The notes beneath the pieces are model-generated. The model was not told the origin of the DNA and searched no databases. It saw only the letters and a list, made by a program, of their open reading frames with translations. Below, piece after piece: positions 1-8,221 of a stretch of 64,000 nt of DNA. Origin of the DNA: Streptomyces purpureus (lineage in GTDB: Bacteria; Actinomycetota; Actinomycetes; Streptomycetales; Streptomycetaceae); assembly GCF_014648195.1 (NCBI RefSeq), contig NZ_BMQQ01000005.1, positions 246,012 to 310,011 on the forward strand, given 5' to 3'. The first letter of the stretch is position 1, and each line of letters starts with the position of its first letter. The translations under genes and the position numbers were made by a program.

Positions 1-852
1 CGCGTGGTCGACGACGGTGTCGGCGAGGACCGGCGCGTCGTCCCGTTCCACGGCCGTCACCGACACCTGGACGCGGCCCTCCCCGGTCCACATCCGGATC
101 CGCAGGGTCTCGCCGGGGAAGACCACCCCGGCGAAGCGCGTGCTGTACGAGCGGACCCGGGTGACGTCCCCGTCGAGGAGGGTGTCGACGACCGCCTTGA
201 GGGTCATGCCGTACGAGCACAGGCCGTGCAGGATGGGCCGCTCGAAGCCGGCGAGCTTGGCGAACTCGGGGTCGGCGTGGAGCGGGTTCCAGTCGCCGGA
301 CAGCCGGTAGAGCAGCGCCTGCTCCTCGCGGATGGGGCGTTCGACGGTGCGGTCCGGGGCGCGGTCGGGGAGTTCGGTGCGCGACGAGGGCCCGCGGTCG
401 CCGCCCCAGCCGCCTTCGCCGCGTACGAAGATCTGCGCGTCGCTCGTCCACAGCGGGCCGTCGGCGTCGGCGGCCTCCGCGCGCAGGACGAGGATCGCGG
501 CCTTGCCCTTGTCGTAGACGGCGGCGACGCGCGAGGTGGTGGTGGCCCGGCCGGCGACCGGCAGGGGGCGGTGCACGGTGATGGTCTGGCCGCCGTGCAG
601 GACGGCGGCCAGGTCGACGTCGATGCCGGGCGCCCCGAGTCCGCCGACGAAGCCCATGCCGGCGCCGGCGACGGTGGCGAAGCTGGGCAGGACGTGGAGC
701 TTGGACTCCAGGGTGTAGCGCAGTTCGTCGGGGTCGGTGGCGGGGACACCCGCGCCGAGGCCGAGGTGGTAGAGCTGGACGTCCTTGTGGTCCCAGGTGA
801 TCTCCGCGCTCCTGGGTTCGGCGGCGATCGCCTTCGCGGCATCGATGGGCAT
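1..852 (-). CDS. MaoC-family enoyl-CoA hydratase, ChsH3-like (3' end cut by window)
   Basis: A 2-enoyl-CoA hydratase of the double hot-dog MaoC type, expected to add water to an acyl-CoA thioester during beta-oxidation. The 284 residues in the window start at the ATG at 850-852 (MPIDAAKAIA) and run off the left edge, so the stop is missing. The hydratase-2 signature NPLHADPEFA lies near residues 189-198, with the expected Asp (about 187) and His (about 192), followed by a conserved GFERPILHG segment. The order of motifs and the MPID start resemble the mycobacterial steroid side-chain hydratase ChsH3 (Rv3538), from memory of that family. A perfect KstR-type box at 959-974 and a second palindrome at 1024-1038 lie upstream, which supports a role with the other side-chain genes here. 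The family is certain; the steroid substrate is inferred. Confidence 0.85.
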   Translation of the reverse strand, partial: MPIDAAKAIAAEPRSAEITWDHKDVQLYHLGLGAGVPATDPDELRYTLESKLHVLPSFATVAGAGMGFVGGLGAPGIDVDLAAVLHGGQTITVHRPLPVAGRATTTSRVAAVYDKGKAAILVLRAEAADADGPLWTSDAQIFVRGEGGWGGDRGPSSRTELPDRAPDRTVERPIREEQALLYRLSGDWNPLHADPEFAKLAGFERPILHGLCSYGMTLKAVVDTLLDGDVTRVRSYSTRFAGVVFPGETLRIRMWTGEGRVQVSVTAVERDDAPVLADTVVDHA

Positions 853-958
853 GTGGCTGCTGCTCCTACGAGGGTCGAGGAGTGGAAGACCTCGGCGCGG
901 CCGTCCGCACCGTCGGCCGCACCGAGGCCGTACGGGACCGGCCGCCCCCGCGTCCGTT

Positions 959-974
959 CTAGAACGCGTTCTAG
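959..974. promoter_or_regulatory. KstR-type operator, perfect palindrome
   Basis: CTAGAACGCGTTCTAG is a 16-bp perfect palindrome, and its inner 14 bases (960-973) fit the published actinobacterial KstR consensus TNNAACNNGTTNNA at every fixed position. It sits 107 bp upstream of the MaoC hydratase start. A KstR-type gene lies at 19264. Binding is inferred from the match, not shown. Confidence 0.8.
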
Positions 975-1023
975 GCCGGTTGGCCCCTATGTATAACGCA
1001 CCCCCCATCACTTGTGAAGGCTC

Positions 1024-1038
1024 CTGACGTGTCGTCAG
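1024..1038. promoter_or_regulatory. Second palindromic motif, CTGAC-N5-GTCAG
   Basis: CTGACGTGTCGTCAG has perfect 5-bp arms. The same arrangement recurs at 5725, 13739, 22968 and 33153, each time in front of a lipid or steroid-type catabolic gene and usually next to a KstR-type box. It is probably an operator for an unidentified regulator. Confidence 0.6.
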
Positions 1039-1140
1039 ATCGGGTCGGGTGGCACGCTCGGCGACCTTCCTCGCATGCCAGGTCGATTTCATGATCAACT
1101 GAGCGTTGCTCAAGGGGATCAGGGGATCATGGGGGGATTG

Positions 1141-1492
1141 ATGAGGGAAACGGCCTCGGTTTTCCAGCCGCTACGGGAGGACGATCCGCGCCTGGTGGGC
1201 GGCTACCGCCTCGCCGCCCGGCTCGGCGCGGGCGGTATGGGCCGGGTCTGTCTGTCGCACACGCCGGGCGGACGGCCGGTGGCGATCAAGGAACGCGACG
1301 TGCCGTACGGCCCTCGGCCGCGGCGCCGGCCAGACGGTTCCGCTGGCCCGGGCGTCGAAGGGCAGCGCCATCTGTGTCAAGCACCCTTCCGGGGACATCG
1401 CCCTGCTCGTGATCCAGGTCAAGTCGACGGCACTGCCGCACTTGGCGTTCATGGCCGGGGACATCAAGATCTGGCGGGCGGAGCAGGGCTGA
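1141..1492 (+). pseudogene. Serine/threonine protein kinase remnant with internal deletion
   Basis: The start is a good kinase beginning: an ATG at 1141 with a G-rich Shine-Dalgarno stretch, then a glycine-rich loop (LGAGGMGRV, about residues 24-32) and the VAIK lysine motif near residue 43. Coding similarity stops a few codons later, near 1288. From about 1330 a different frame reads like the C-terminal extracellular end of such a protein (SKGSAICVKHPSGD, then DIKIWRAEQG) and stops at TGA 1490-1492. The catalytic loop, DFG segment and transmembrane part of a normal kinase (500 or more residues) are absent. The two ends are in different frames, so this is a deleted gene rather than one simple frameshift. 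That the tail belongs to the same kinase is an inference from position. Confidence 0.6.
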
Positions 1493-1663
1493 TCGGCCAG
1501 GGCTACGAGCGGCGGGGCAGCAGATGCCGTCGACCCGGGCCGCACCCAAGATCACCCACATGGGTGGACCTGAACGGGTGCCGTGTCGGGGGGCCCGGCC
1601 TGGGCAGTGTTCAGCGGCGCGCGCCACGTCACCCGCTCGTTCGGTCATGAGAGGACCCCAAAG

Positions 1664-2209
1664 ATGACGACCACGACCTCCAGGGACACCCGGCTGGAGC
1701 GGCTCTTCGAGGCCACCGACGTGAACGCCGACGGCTATGTCGAGTGGGCCGACCACCAGTTGATCGTCGAGCGGATCCTGGACGCGTACAAGACGGAGCG
1801 GGACGGCCAGGAGGGCCAGGCGCTGAAGGCCGCGTACGCGATGGCCTGGCAGGAGGTGCGCCGCCACGCGGGCGGCAAGGAGCGCCTCAACAAGGCCGAG
1901 TACACGGCGGCGCTGCGCGCGACCGTGCTCGACACCAGCCGGTTCAATCTGGTCGAGGCCCTGCCGCACGCCGTCTTCGACATCATCGACACCGACGGCG
2001 ACGGACTGATCGACAAGGGCGAGTACCAGCGGTGGCTCGAGGTCTGGGACATCACCGCCCCGGACGCGATGAACGTCTTCCACGCCCTGGACACCGACGG
2101 CGACGGCACGATCAGCCGCCAGGAGTCCGTCCGCTCCTGGCGGGAGTTCTTCCTCTCCGACGATCCACGGGCGGCCGGCACCCTCTTCTTCGGCACCCCC
2201 GCCTTCTGA
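1664..2209 (+). CDS. EF-hand calcium-binding protein (calerythrin-like)
   Basis: A 181-residue cytosolic protein with at least three canonical calcium loops: DVNADGYVEWAD near residues 19-30, DTDGDGLIDKGE near 109-120 and DTDGDGTISRQE near 143-154. No signal peptide or membrane segment is visible. Size and loop spacing fit the calerythrin/sarcoplasmic-calcium-binding group common in Streptomyces, thought to act as calcium buffers or sensors. The ATG at 1664 was chosen because it directly precedes the first helix and follows a GAGAGG stretch; the upstream in-frame extension has no protein character. It ends 4 bp from the stop of the convergent SCP-x thiolase and is probably functionally unrelated to it. 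Confidence 0.9.
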   Translation: MTTTTSRDTRLERLFEATDVNADGYVEWADHQLIVERILDAYKTERDGQEGQALKAAYAMAWQEVRRHAGGKERLNKAEYTAALRATVLDTSRFNLVEALPHAVFDIIDTDGDGLIDKGEYQRWLEVWDITAPDAMNVFHALDTDGDGTISRQESVRSWREFFLSDDPRAAGTLFFGTPAF

Positions 2210-2212
2210 CCC

Positions 2213-3406
2213 TCAGGCCTGCCTCCGCAACAGCGTGACCACGGCCGCCCCGCCGAGTCCGATGTTGTGCGCGAGGCCCACGCGGGCGCCCTCCACCTGG
2301 CGGGCGCCCGCCTCCGCACGCAGCTGCCGGACGAGTTCGGCGGCCTGGGCGAGTCCGGTCGCCCCCAGCGGGTGGCCCTTGGAAATCAGCCCGCCGGACG
2401 GGTTGACCACCCACCGCCCGCCGTACGTCGTCGCCCCGGACTCCACCAGCTCCCCGGACTCCCCGGGCTCGCACATGCCGAGCGCCTCGTACGTCAGCAG
2501 CTCGTTGATGGAGAAGCAGTCGTGCAGCTCGACGACGTCGACGTCCTCGATGCCCAGGCCCGCCCGCTCGTACGCCTGCCGGGCCGCCTCCCGGGACATC
2601 GGCTGCCCGACCGCGTCGACGCAGGTCCCCGACGAGAAAGAGGCGGGCGTGTCCGTCGTCATCGCCTGGCCCGCGATCTCCACGGCCTTCTCCGCGAGGC
2701 CGTGCCGCTCCACGAAACGCTCCGACACGACGACGGCGGCCGCCGAGCCGTCCGAGGTCGGCGAACACTGCAGCTTGGTCAGCGGCGCGTGGACGGTCCT
2801 GGCGGCGAGGATCTCGTCGACGGTGTAGACGTCCTGGAACTGCGCCTGCGGGTTGTGCGCGGAGTGCCGGTGGTTCTTGGCCCCCACGGCGGCGAGCTGC
2901 GCCTCGGTCGTACCGTACTTCGCCATGTGCTCGCGGGCCGCGTTGCCGAAGATCTGCGCGGTGGGCGGTGTCATCTCGAAGCCGTGCGAGGCGGCCATGA
3001 TGCCGTAGTGGCGGGCGACCGGCGACGTCTTGAAGTCTCCGCCGTCGGATCCTCCCCCCAGAGCGCCGCGCGCCATCTTCTCGAAGCCGAGGGCCAGTAC
3101 GCAGTCGCTGATCCCGCCCTCCACGAACTGCCGGGCCATCATGAGCGCGGTCGCGCCGGTCGCGCAGTTGTTGTTGACGTTGTAGACGGGGACGCCGGTC
3201 AGGCCGAGTTCGTAGGCCGCGCGCTGGCCGGCCGTGGAGGCCTGGAAACAGTAGCCCACCGGGACCTGCTCGACCTGCTCGTAGGAGATCCCGGCGTCTG
3301 CGAGCGCGGCGCCGCCCGCCTCCCGCACCATGTCCCAGTACTGCCAGTCACGGGACTCGGGCTTCTCGAACTTCGTCGTACCAACTCCGACGATGTAGCT
3401 CTTCAC
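2213..3406 (-). CDS. SCP-x/Ltp-type thiolase (lipid-transfer protein, thiolase domain)
   Basis: A 397-residue thiolase-fold enzyme of the lipid-transfer protein (Ltp, SCP-x) branch, which acts on CoA esters of branched or steroid side chains. The active-site region NNNCATGATA puts the nucleophile at Cys81. VVELHDCFSINE and SKGHPLGATG supply the catalytic His segments typical of this branch, which often does retro-aldol rather than classical thiolytic cleavage. The best-remembered relatives are mycobacterial Ltp1 proteins. The GTG at 3406 was chosen because an AAGGAG ribosome-binding site lies a few bases upstream; longer in-frame extensions have no protein character. It is downstream of the acyl-CoA dehydrogenase by 49 bp on the same strand, so the two probably form an operon driven from the operators near 5710. 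Confidence 0.85.
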   Translation of the reverse strand: MKSYIVGVGTTKFEKPESRDWQYWDMVREAGGAALADAGISYEQVEQVPVGYCFQASTAGQRAAYELGLTGVPVYNVNNNCATGATALMMARQFVEGGISDCVLALGFEKMARGALGGGSDGGDFKTSPVARHYGIMAASHGFEMTPPTAQIFGNAAREHMAKYGTTEAQLAAVGAKNHRHSAHNPQAQFQDVYTVDEILAARTVHAPLTKLQCSPTSDGSAAAVVVSERFVERHGLAEKAVEIAGQAMTTDTPASFSSGTCVDAVGQPMSREAARQAYERAGLGIEDVDVVELHDCFSINELLTYEALGMCEPGESGELVESGATTYGGRWVVNPSGGLISKGHPLGATGLAQAAELVRQLRAEAGARQVEGARVGLAHNIGLGGAAVVTLLRRQA

Positions 3407-3455
3407 GAAGACTCCTTCACGGTCGCGGTTCAGTCGCGCACGGTTCAATCGCGGT

Positions 3456-5696
3456 TCAGTCGCGGGGCAGGCCGAGGATGCGCTCGGCGACGACATTGAG
3501 CTGGACCTGCGTGGTGCCTCCGGCGATGGTGAGGCAGCGGGACATGAGCAGGCCGTGCACGGCCCGCTCCCCCGGCCCCTCACGCAACGCCCCCGCCGGA
3601 CCGAGGAGTTCGAGTGCCAGCTCGGCGATCCTCTGCTGGTGGACGGTCTGGACGAGCTTGCGGACGCTGGCGCCCGCGCCGGGTTCAAGCCCTGACACCT
3701 GCTGGAGGGTGGTGCGCAGCCCGATGCAGCCGAGCGCGTGCGCCTCGGCGACCAGGGCGCCGATCCGGGCCCGGTAGGTGTCGTCCAACTCGGGGACGCG
3801 GGCGAGCAGGGCCTCCAGGCCGGTGTCGAAGGCGACCTGGTCGGCCATGTGGACCCGTTCGCTGCCGAGGGTGTGACGGGCGACGCGCCAGCCGTCGTCG
3901 ACCGTCCCCACCACCGCGTCCGGCGGCAGCGGCGCGTCGTCGAAGTACACCTCGTTGAAGAGGGCGTCCCCGGTGATCTCCTTCAGTGGCCGGATCTCGA
4001 TGCCGGGGGTGCGCTTCATGTCGACGAGGAAGTACGTCAGCCCCTTGTGCTTGGGGGCGTCCGGGTCCGTACGGGCCAGCAGGATGCCGTAGTCGGCCCA
4101 CTGGGCGGCGCTCGTCCACACCTTCTGCCCGTTGATCCGCCAGCCGTCCTCCGTACGGTCGGCCCGGGTCCGCAGCGACGCCAGGTCGGACCCGGCGCCC
4201 GGCTCGCTGAAGAGCTGGCACCATTGCAACTCGCCGCGCAGGGTCGGCAGCAGGAAACGCTCCTTCTGCGCGTCGGAGCCGTACGCGATCAGGGACGGCA
4301 CGACCCAGGTGGCGATCCCCAGCTCGGCCACGGCCACCCCCGCCGCCGCCAGCTCCTGCTGTACGGCGAGCTGCTGGACCGGCCCGGCGCCCAGGCCGTA
4401 CGGGGGCGGGAGGTGCGGGGCGGCATGGCCGGTGGCGGCGAGGGCGCGGCGGGCGGCGGCCGGGTCGAGCCCGACCGCGACGGCGACGGCCTCGCGCGCC
4501 GCGACGCGGTACGGCTCGGCCTCCGGCGGCAGGTCGAGCCGCAGCTCCCGGCGCGCCCCGGCCGCCGCGAGGGCGACGGCCCGCAGGCGGTGGGAGTCGC
4601 CCGCACCGAGGAGCTGCCGGGCGACGACGGCGCGGCGCAGATACAGATGGGCGTCGTGTTCCCAGGTGAAGCCGATGCCGCCGAGGACCTGGATGCAGTC
4701 CTTGGCGCAGGAGTACGCGGCGTCCAGGGCGGCAGACGCGGCGAGCGCGGCGGTCAGGCCGCGTACGTCACCGTCGGGACTGTCGGCGTTGGCGGCGTGG
4801 CCGGTGCTGTCGGCGTGGTCCGCGTTGGCGGCGTGGTCGGCATGGTCGGCCGCTCTGGCCGCGTCCCAGGTGAGGGCGCGGGCCTGCTCCAGCCGTACGA
4901 GCATGTCGGCGCAAGTGTGCTTCACGCCCTGGAACCGTCCGATCGGGCTGCCGAACTGCTCCCGCACCTTGGCGTACTCGGCCGCGGTCTCCAGCGCCCG
5001 CGCGGCGGTCCCGCAGGCGTCCGCCGCGAACAGCACGGCCGCGAGGTCCCGTACGTGTACGGAGTCCAGGGCGCCCAGGACCCGGTCGGCGGGGACGACC
5101 GCGCCGAGGGCGGTGACCTCGGCGGTGGGCCGGGTCGGGTCGGCGCTGTCGTGGGCGCGGACGGCGAGGGCCCCGGCGTCGACGGCCAGCCAGCGGGTGT
5201 GGCCCTCCTGCCGGGCGGCGAGCAGGAGTACGTCGGCCTGCGCGCCCCCGAGAACGGGCGGCGCGGTCCCGTCGATCCGCAGCGCGCCGCCCTCGACCGG
5301 GGTGGCGGTGAGGGAACCCGAGCCCAGGGCCACGGCGCCGATCCGCTCGCCGGAGGCGAGAGGGGCGGCCAGTTCGCTGCGGCCGGCCCGGTGCAGGAGC
5401 GCGGCGGCGAGGACGTGCGGCAGGTACGGCCCGGGAAGCACGCCCCGCGCGGCCTCCTCCACCACGACGACCAGCTCCCCGAGCCCACCGCCCCCGCCCC
5501 CGCACGCCTCGGGCAGATGCACCCCGAGCAGCCCCTGCGCGCCGGCGGCGGTCCAGTAGCCGGGGCGCCCGGATCCGCTCCCGGTCCCGGGCACGTCGAG
5601 GTGCTTGCGCACCTCCTCGGGAGGCACGGCGCGGGCGATCCAGCCACGGACTGACCGGGCGAGCTCCCGGTGTTCTTCGGTGATTCCGATGCCCAT
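3456..5696 (-). CDS. fadE34: Fused two-domain acyl-CoA dehydrogenase, FadE34/ChsE3-like
   Basis: A 746-residue protein with two acyl-CoA dehydrogenase domains in tandem. The N-terminal one (about 1-385) is degenerate in the middle but keeps the C-terminal helical signature (IQVLGGIGFTWEHDAHLYLRR region). The C-terminal one (about 400-746) is complete, with the FAD/substrate segment WCQLFSEPGAGSDLASL and the closing IAGGTTQVQLNVVAERILG. Steroid side-chain ACADs of mycobacteria are heterotetramers of unlike subunits; FadE34 (Rv3573c) is the known single-chain version with this layout, next to kstR in that genome. The ATG at 5694-5696 gives MGIGITEEHR. A KstR-type box at 5709-5722 lies only 13 bp upstream, so the transcript may be nearly leaderless. 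An Ala/Asp/His-rich repeat (ADHADHAANADHAD) around residues 296-315 looks like a local expansion. Confidence 0.85.
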   Translation of the reverse strand: MGIGITEEHRELARSVRGWIARAVPPEEVRKHLDVPGTGSGSGRPGYWTAAGAQGLLGVHLPEACGGGGGGLGELVVVVEEAARGVLPGPYLPHVLAAALLHRAGRSELAAPLASGERIGAVALGSGSLTATPVEGGALRIDGTAPPVLGGAQADVLLLAARQEGHTRWLAVDAGALAVRAHDSADPTRPTAEVTALGAVVPADRVLGALDSVHVRDLAAVLFAADACGTAARALETAAEYAKVREQFGSPIGRFQGVKHTCADMLVRLEQARALTWDAARAADHADHAANADHADSTGHAANADSPDGDVRGLTAALAASAALDAAYSCAKDCIQVLGGIGFTWEHDAHLYLRRAVVARQLLGAGDSHRLRAVALAAAGARRELRLDLPPEAEPYRVAAREAVAVAVGLDPAAARRALAATGHAAPHLPPPYGLGAGPVQQLAVQQELAAAGVAVAELGIATWVVPSLIAYGSDAQKERFLLPTLRGELQWCQLFSEPGAGSDLASLRTRADRTEDGWRINGQKVWTSAAQWADYGILLARTDPDAPKHKGLTYFLVDMKRTPGIEIRPLKEITGDALFNEVYFDDAPLPPDAVVGTVDDGWRVARHTLGSERVHMADQVAFDTGLEALLARVPELDDTYRARIGALVAEAHALGCIGLRTTLQQVSGLEPGAGASVRKLVQTVHQQRIAELALELLGPAGALREGPGERAVHGLLMSRCLTIAGGTTQVQLNVVAERILGLPRD

Positions 5697-5708
5697 GGCT
5701 GGGCAGAC

Positions 5709-5722
5709 TAGAACAGGTTTCA
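5709..5722. promoter_or_regulatory. KstR-type operator
   Basis: TAGAACAGGTTTCA matches TNNAACNNGTTNNA at all eight fixed positions. It lies 13 bp upstream of the fadE34-like start codon and 3 bp from the second palindrome, so both proteins could touch the same promoter. Confidence 0.75.
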
Positions 5723-5724
5723 AT

Positions 5725-5739
5725 CTGACGGAAGGTCAG
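5725..5739. promoter_or_regulatory. Second palindromic motif, CTGAC-N5-GTCAG
   Basis: CTGACGGAAGGTCAG has perfect 5-bp arms and sits directly beside the KstR-type box in front of the acyl-CoA dehydrogenase operon. It has the same arm sequence and spacing as the sites at 1024 and 13739. Confidence 0.6.
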
Positions 5740-6075
5740 GAGTACGGGTTCGGTTTCTTCGCGGGGTCGGGGTGGGCCGGGGTCGTGGGTGTCGGGTGGG
5801 TCCGCCCTCTTTCCGAGTGTGGCTCCCGGAGCCGGCCCCTCAAGGGCGCTCCTTCGTCGCGTCGGCTTCGCCGATTCCGCTGCGCTCCATCCTTGACCGC
5901 CCGTCCCCCGTCCGCCTTTTCACACCCGGAGGGCGGCCCGGGGGTGGGGTCCCACGCCCAGCTGTGTTTGTGCCTACCGGCTCGTGGGCGTCAGCGGCTT
6001 CAAGCTGCGCGGCAGTGAAATGGGGCGGAGCTCCTGCAACATCCCACCTCAACTCGGCGTTCCAGGAGCCCAGCG
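5740..6075. other. Non-coding gap with a possible dispersed repeat
   Basis: No gene is supported here. About 5840-5905 contains a run (CTCCTTCGTCGCGTCGGCTT, then cgccgattccgctgcgctcc) that resembles, from memory, a sequence found between genes in many Streptomyces genomes. The rest holds the divergent promoter region of the acyl-CoA dehydrogenase operon and the leader of the membrane protein at 6076. Confidence 0.35.
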
Positions 6076-6678
6076 ATGATCTGGTGGCGCAAAGCCCGCG
6101 CCGTGCCCCTCATCGCAGCGGCCATCCTGGCAACGATCGCCTGCGGTCTATTCCTTGGCAACATCGAACTCCCCTTGCCTGTTCTGGCCGGACAGTCCGG
6201 TACCTTCCTCCTCGCTCACCTCATGACCCTGATGCCCGCTGTCACGCTCCTCTACGGCTTTGATCGTGCCAACAACCAGACCGAGAGCACTGCCGTGCGC
6301 AGCATGGCTTCCTGGAATGCCGCCCTGGGCGTTTGTACCGCCGCCATGGCCATACTCATCACGACTGCCAGCCACATCGCTCTGCAGTCGGATCTCTCGA
6401 TTGTTCTGGGGCGCAACTCGGCCGGCTACATCGGGATCGCGCTCCTGTTGTACCCAATCCTCGGTCCGCAGCTCGCCGGTGCCGTCCTGGCCATCACTCC
6501 CCTCGCACTCGCAGCCACCGGATGGGCACCCAGCGGCGCGCCTGAAACCTGGGCCTGGATTTTGCACCCGGCCGACTCGGTCATTTCCATCACCTCGGCC
6601 ATCGGAGTCATCGGCGTTGGCGCGGCAACCACCGCCCTCTGGTCGCGTCCACCTTTGCAGACGACCTGGCGCTCCTGA
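6076..6678 (+). CDS. Hypothetical integral membrane protein
   Basis: A 200-residue protein with about five or six hydrophobic segments (near 9-28, 38-60, 80-102, 115-135, 137-150 and 168-190) and short loops, most consistent with an inner-membrane protein. No catalytic or transport motif is recognised; it might be an ABC-type permease fragment or an immunity-like protein, but nothing in the sequence decides this. The ATG at 6076 follows AGGAG by 7 bases. Base composition is clearly less G+C-rich than the neighbours, with many A/T-ending codons, which hints at horizontal transfer. It stands alone between the acyl-CoA dehydrogenase promoter and the minus-strand hypothetical genes. Confidence 0.7.
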   Translation: MIWWRKARAVPLIAAAILATIACGLFLGNIELPLPVLAGQSGTFLLAHLMTLMPAVTLLYGFDRANNQTESTAVRSMASWNAALGVCTAAMAILITTASHIALQSDLSIVLGRNSAGYIGIALLLYPILGPQLAGAVLAITPLALAATGWAPSGAPETWAWILHPADSVISITSAIGVIGVGAATTALWSRPPLQTTWRS

Positions 6679-6838
6679 TGGAAAGCAGGGTCACGCCAGA
6701 CCTCAGCCGCAACAACGGTTCGTCCGGCGGTCCTGGTGTGTCAGGCGGCGGCCCCGGCGGGAGACTGCCGTGGAGATCACCGCCACCGCGAAGGCGAGGC
6801 GGGCCAGGCACTTTACGCACAGGAGAGGGCGCGCGGGG

Positions 6839-8209
6839 TCAGGGTTCGTCATGGCAGCCGTCGATCAGGGGATGGATCGTCCAGGAGTGCTCCGGCTGGT
6901 GCTGCGCGCCCCACACGGTCAGCGCTTCCGGCCCCATAGCGGCCAGCTGCGGGGCGGACAGCCCCTGCGGGTGGCGCGGGTCGGGTGGTGGTGGGGCCTG
7001 GCTCACCAGGCGGCACCACCGCTCGTGGGTGGCTTCGATCTCCGCGCGTTCGGCGGGCGGGATGCTGTGCTGGTCCCTCGGGTCGTACGGGCCTGGCGGC
7101 CGGATCTCCGACGGCAGTTCACCCGAGGACGTCTGAAGCTTCAGGATCGTCTTGACCGGATGCAGCTCGGTCTGGCCGGAGTGGCCCGCGTCCCAGACCC
7201 AGCGACCATGGACGATGACGACATCCCCCACCTGGATCTGCTTGGCGACCGGGCCGGTGACGAACAGGTCGTCGAAGGCCTGCGCCGCCTCCCACGCCGC
7301 GGCGAACGCCGCCGCGATCCAGGGCGCCAGGGCGAGGGCCATCGGGATGGCGATGATGTCCTCAAGGATGCTGCAGACCGCCTTGACCACCTTGTTGACC
7401 GGCCAGGGGAGCCGCTTTGCCACCGCGCGGCAGACCGCGCCCGGGCTCGGCCCGCCACCGGGCGGCTTCAGCTGGAGCAGGTCCAGGAAGGGCTTCATCG
7501 CCTGGCACACGAAGAAGATCCTGGATCCCTCACACTCGCAGTGCATGACGGGCAGCGGCAGCCACTCCCCCGCCGCGGGCGGGTAGCCCCCGCTTCCCAG
7601 CCCGGGATCGTCGTACAGCTTGTGCAGGTTGTCGCCGTTGAGCTTCTCGGGGTGAGTCTCGGGGTCCGGTACGAGAGTTCCTCCCTCGAACTTCCACATC
7701 ACGCCGTACCCGTCCACCGGCCATGCGGCACTGCCCTGTGTCAGCGGATCCTGCATGACGGATCCGGCCTGGTCCACCGGGGGCGGCAGCGGCGGGGAGT
7801 TGGGCGTGTCGGCCATCAGCCAGCCCAACGGGCCGTGGCGTACGGCATCGTCGTAGACCGGGCGGGGGTCGACGACACGGGGATACGCGGGAGCCGGCGG
7901 CCCGTACACCGCGAAGTCCTGGACCTGGTACGGCGCGAGGAGCACGTTGAACGAGAAGTCGTTGTCGATCGCGTTCAGGCCCTTCTTGCCGGCCCCGACG
8001 GCTTCGAGCCCGGCCACGACGCCGATGGCGCACCGGTCGCCGCCGAGGCAGACCAGCTTGCCGCCCATCAGGTACTGGCAGAGCCCGAACTCCAGGATCG
8101 CCGGAAGCCCCGCGTCGAGCAGATCCTTCGGGCCTCCCGTGTAGTCCTCGCGGTCGACACAGTGCGTGTACTGCCCAGGAGGCGTGATGACCGCTCCGAC
8201 GTCCACCAT
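6839..8209 (-). CDS. Hypothetical protein, second gene of a two-gene unit
   Basis: A 456-residue protein I do not recognise. The N-terminal 100 residues are rich in Gly and conserved-looking Cys (THCVDREDY, VCLGGDRCAIGVV). The centre has a Cys-rich patch (MHCECEG, then FFVC near 225-240) and a hydrophobic helical stretch near 300-325 (IAIPMALALAPWIAAAFAAA). The C-terminal third is Pro-rich and polar. There is no obvious signal peptide. The ATG at 8209 follows AGGAG by 7 bases. It begins 12 bp after the end of the membrane-anchored protein at 8222, so the two are co-transcribed and may act together at the cell surface. The GGDRC segment loosely recalls proteins with PAAR-like beta-structure, but I would not assign that. 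Confidence 0.65.
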   Translation of the reverse strand: MVDVGAVITPPGQYTHCVDREDYTGGPKDLLDAGLPAILEFGLCQYLMGGKLVCLGGDRCAIGVVAGLEAVGAGKKGLNAIDNDFSFNVLLAPYQVQDFAVYGPPAPAYPRVVDPRPVYDDAVRHGPLGWLMADTPNSPPLPPPVDQAGSVMQDPLTQGSAAWPVDGYGVMWKFEGGTLVPDPETHPEKLNGDNLHKLYDDPGLGSGGYPPAAGEWLPLPVMHCECEGSRIFFVCQAMKPFLDLLQLKPPGGGPSPGAVCRAVAKRLPWPVNKVVKAVCSILEDIIAIPMALALAPWIAAAFAAAWEAAQAFDDLFVTGPVAKQIQVGDVVIVHGRWVWDAGHSGQTELHPVKTILKLQTSSGELPSEIRPPGPYDPRDQHSIPPAERAEIEATHERWCRLVSQAPPPPDPRHPQGLSAPQLAAMGPEALTVWGAQHQPEHSWTIHPLIDGCHDEP

Positions 8210-8221
8210 GGCGGGCTCCTC

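Noticed and set aside
4..996. Plus-strand frame across the MaoC hydratase
   Set aside because: Shadow frame; the minus strand gives the intact hydratase signature.
3738..5654. Long plus-strand frame across the acyl-CoA dehydrogenase
   Set aside because: Shadow of the minus-strand gene with full ACAD motifs.
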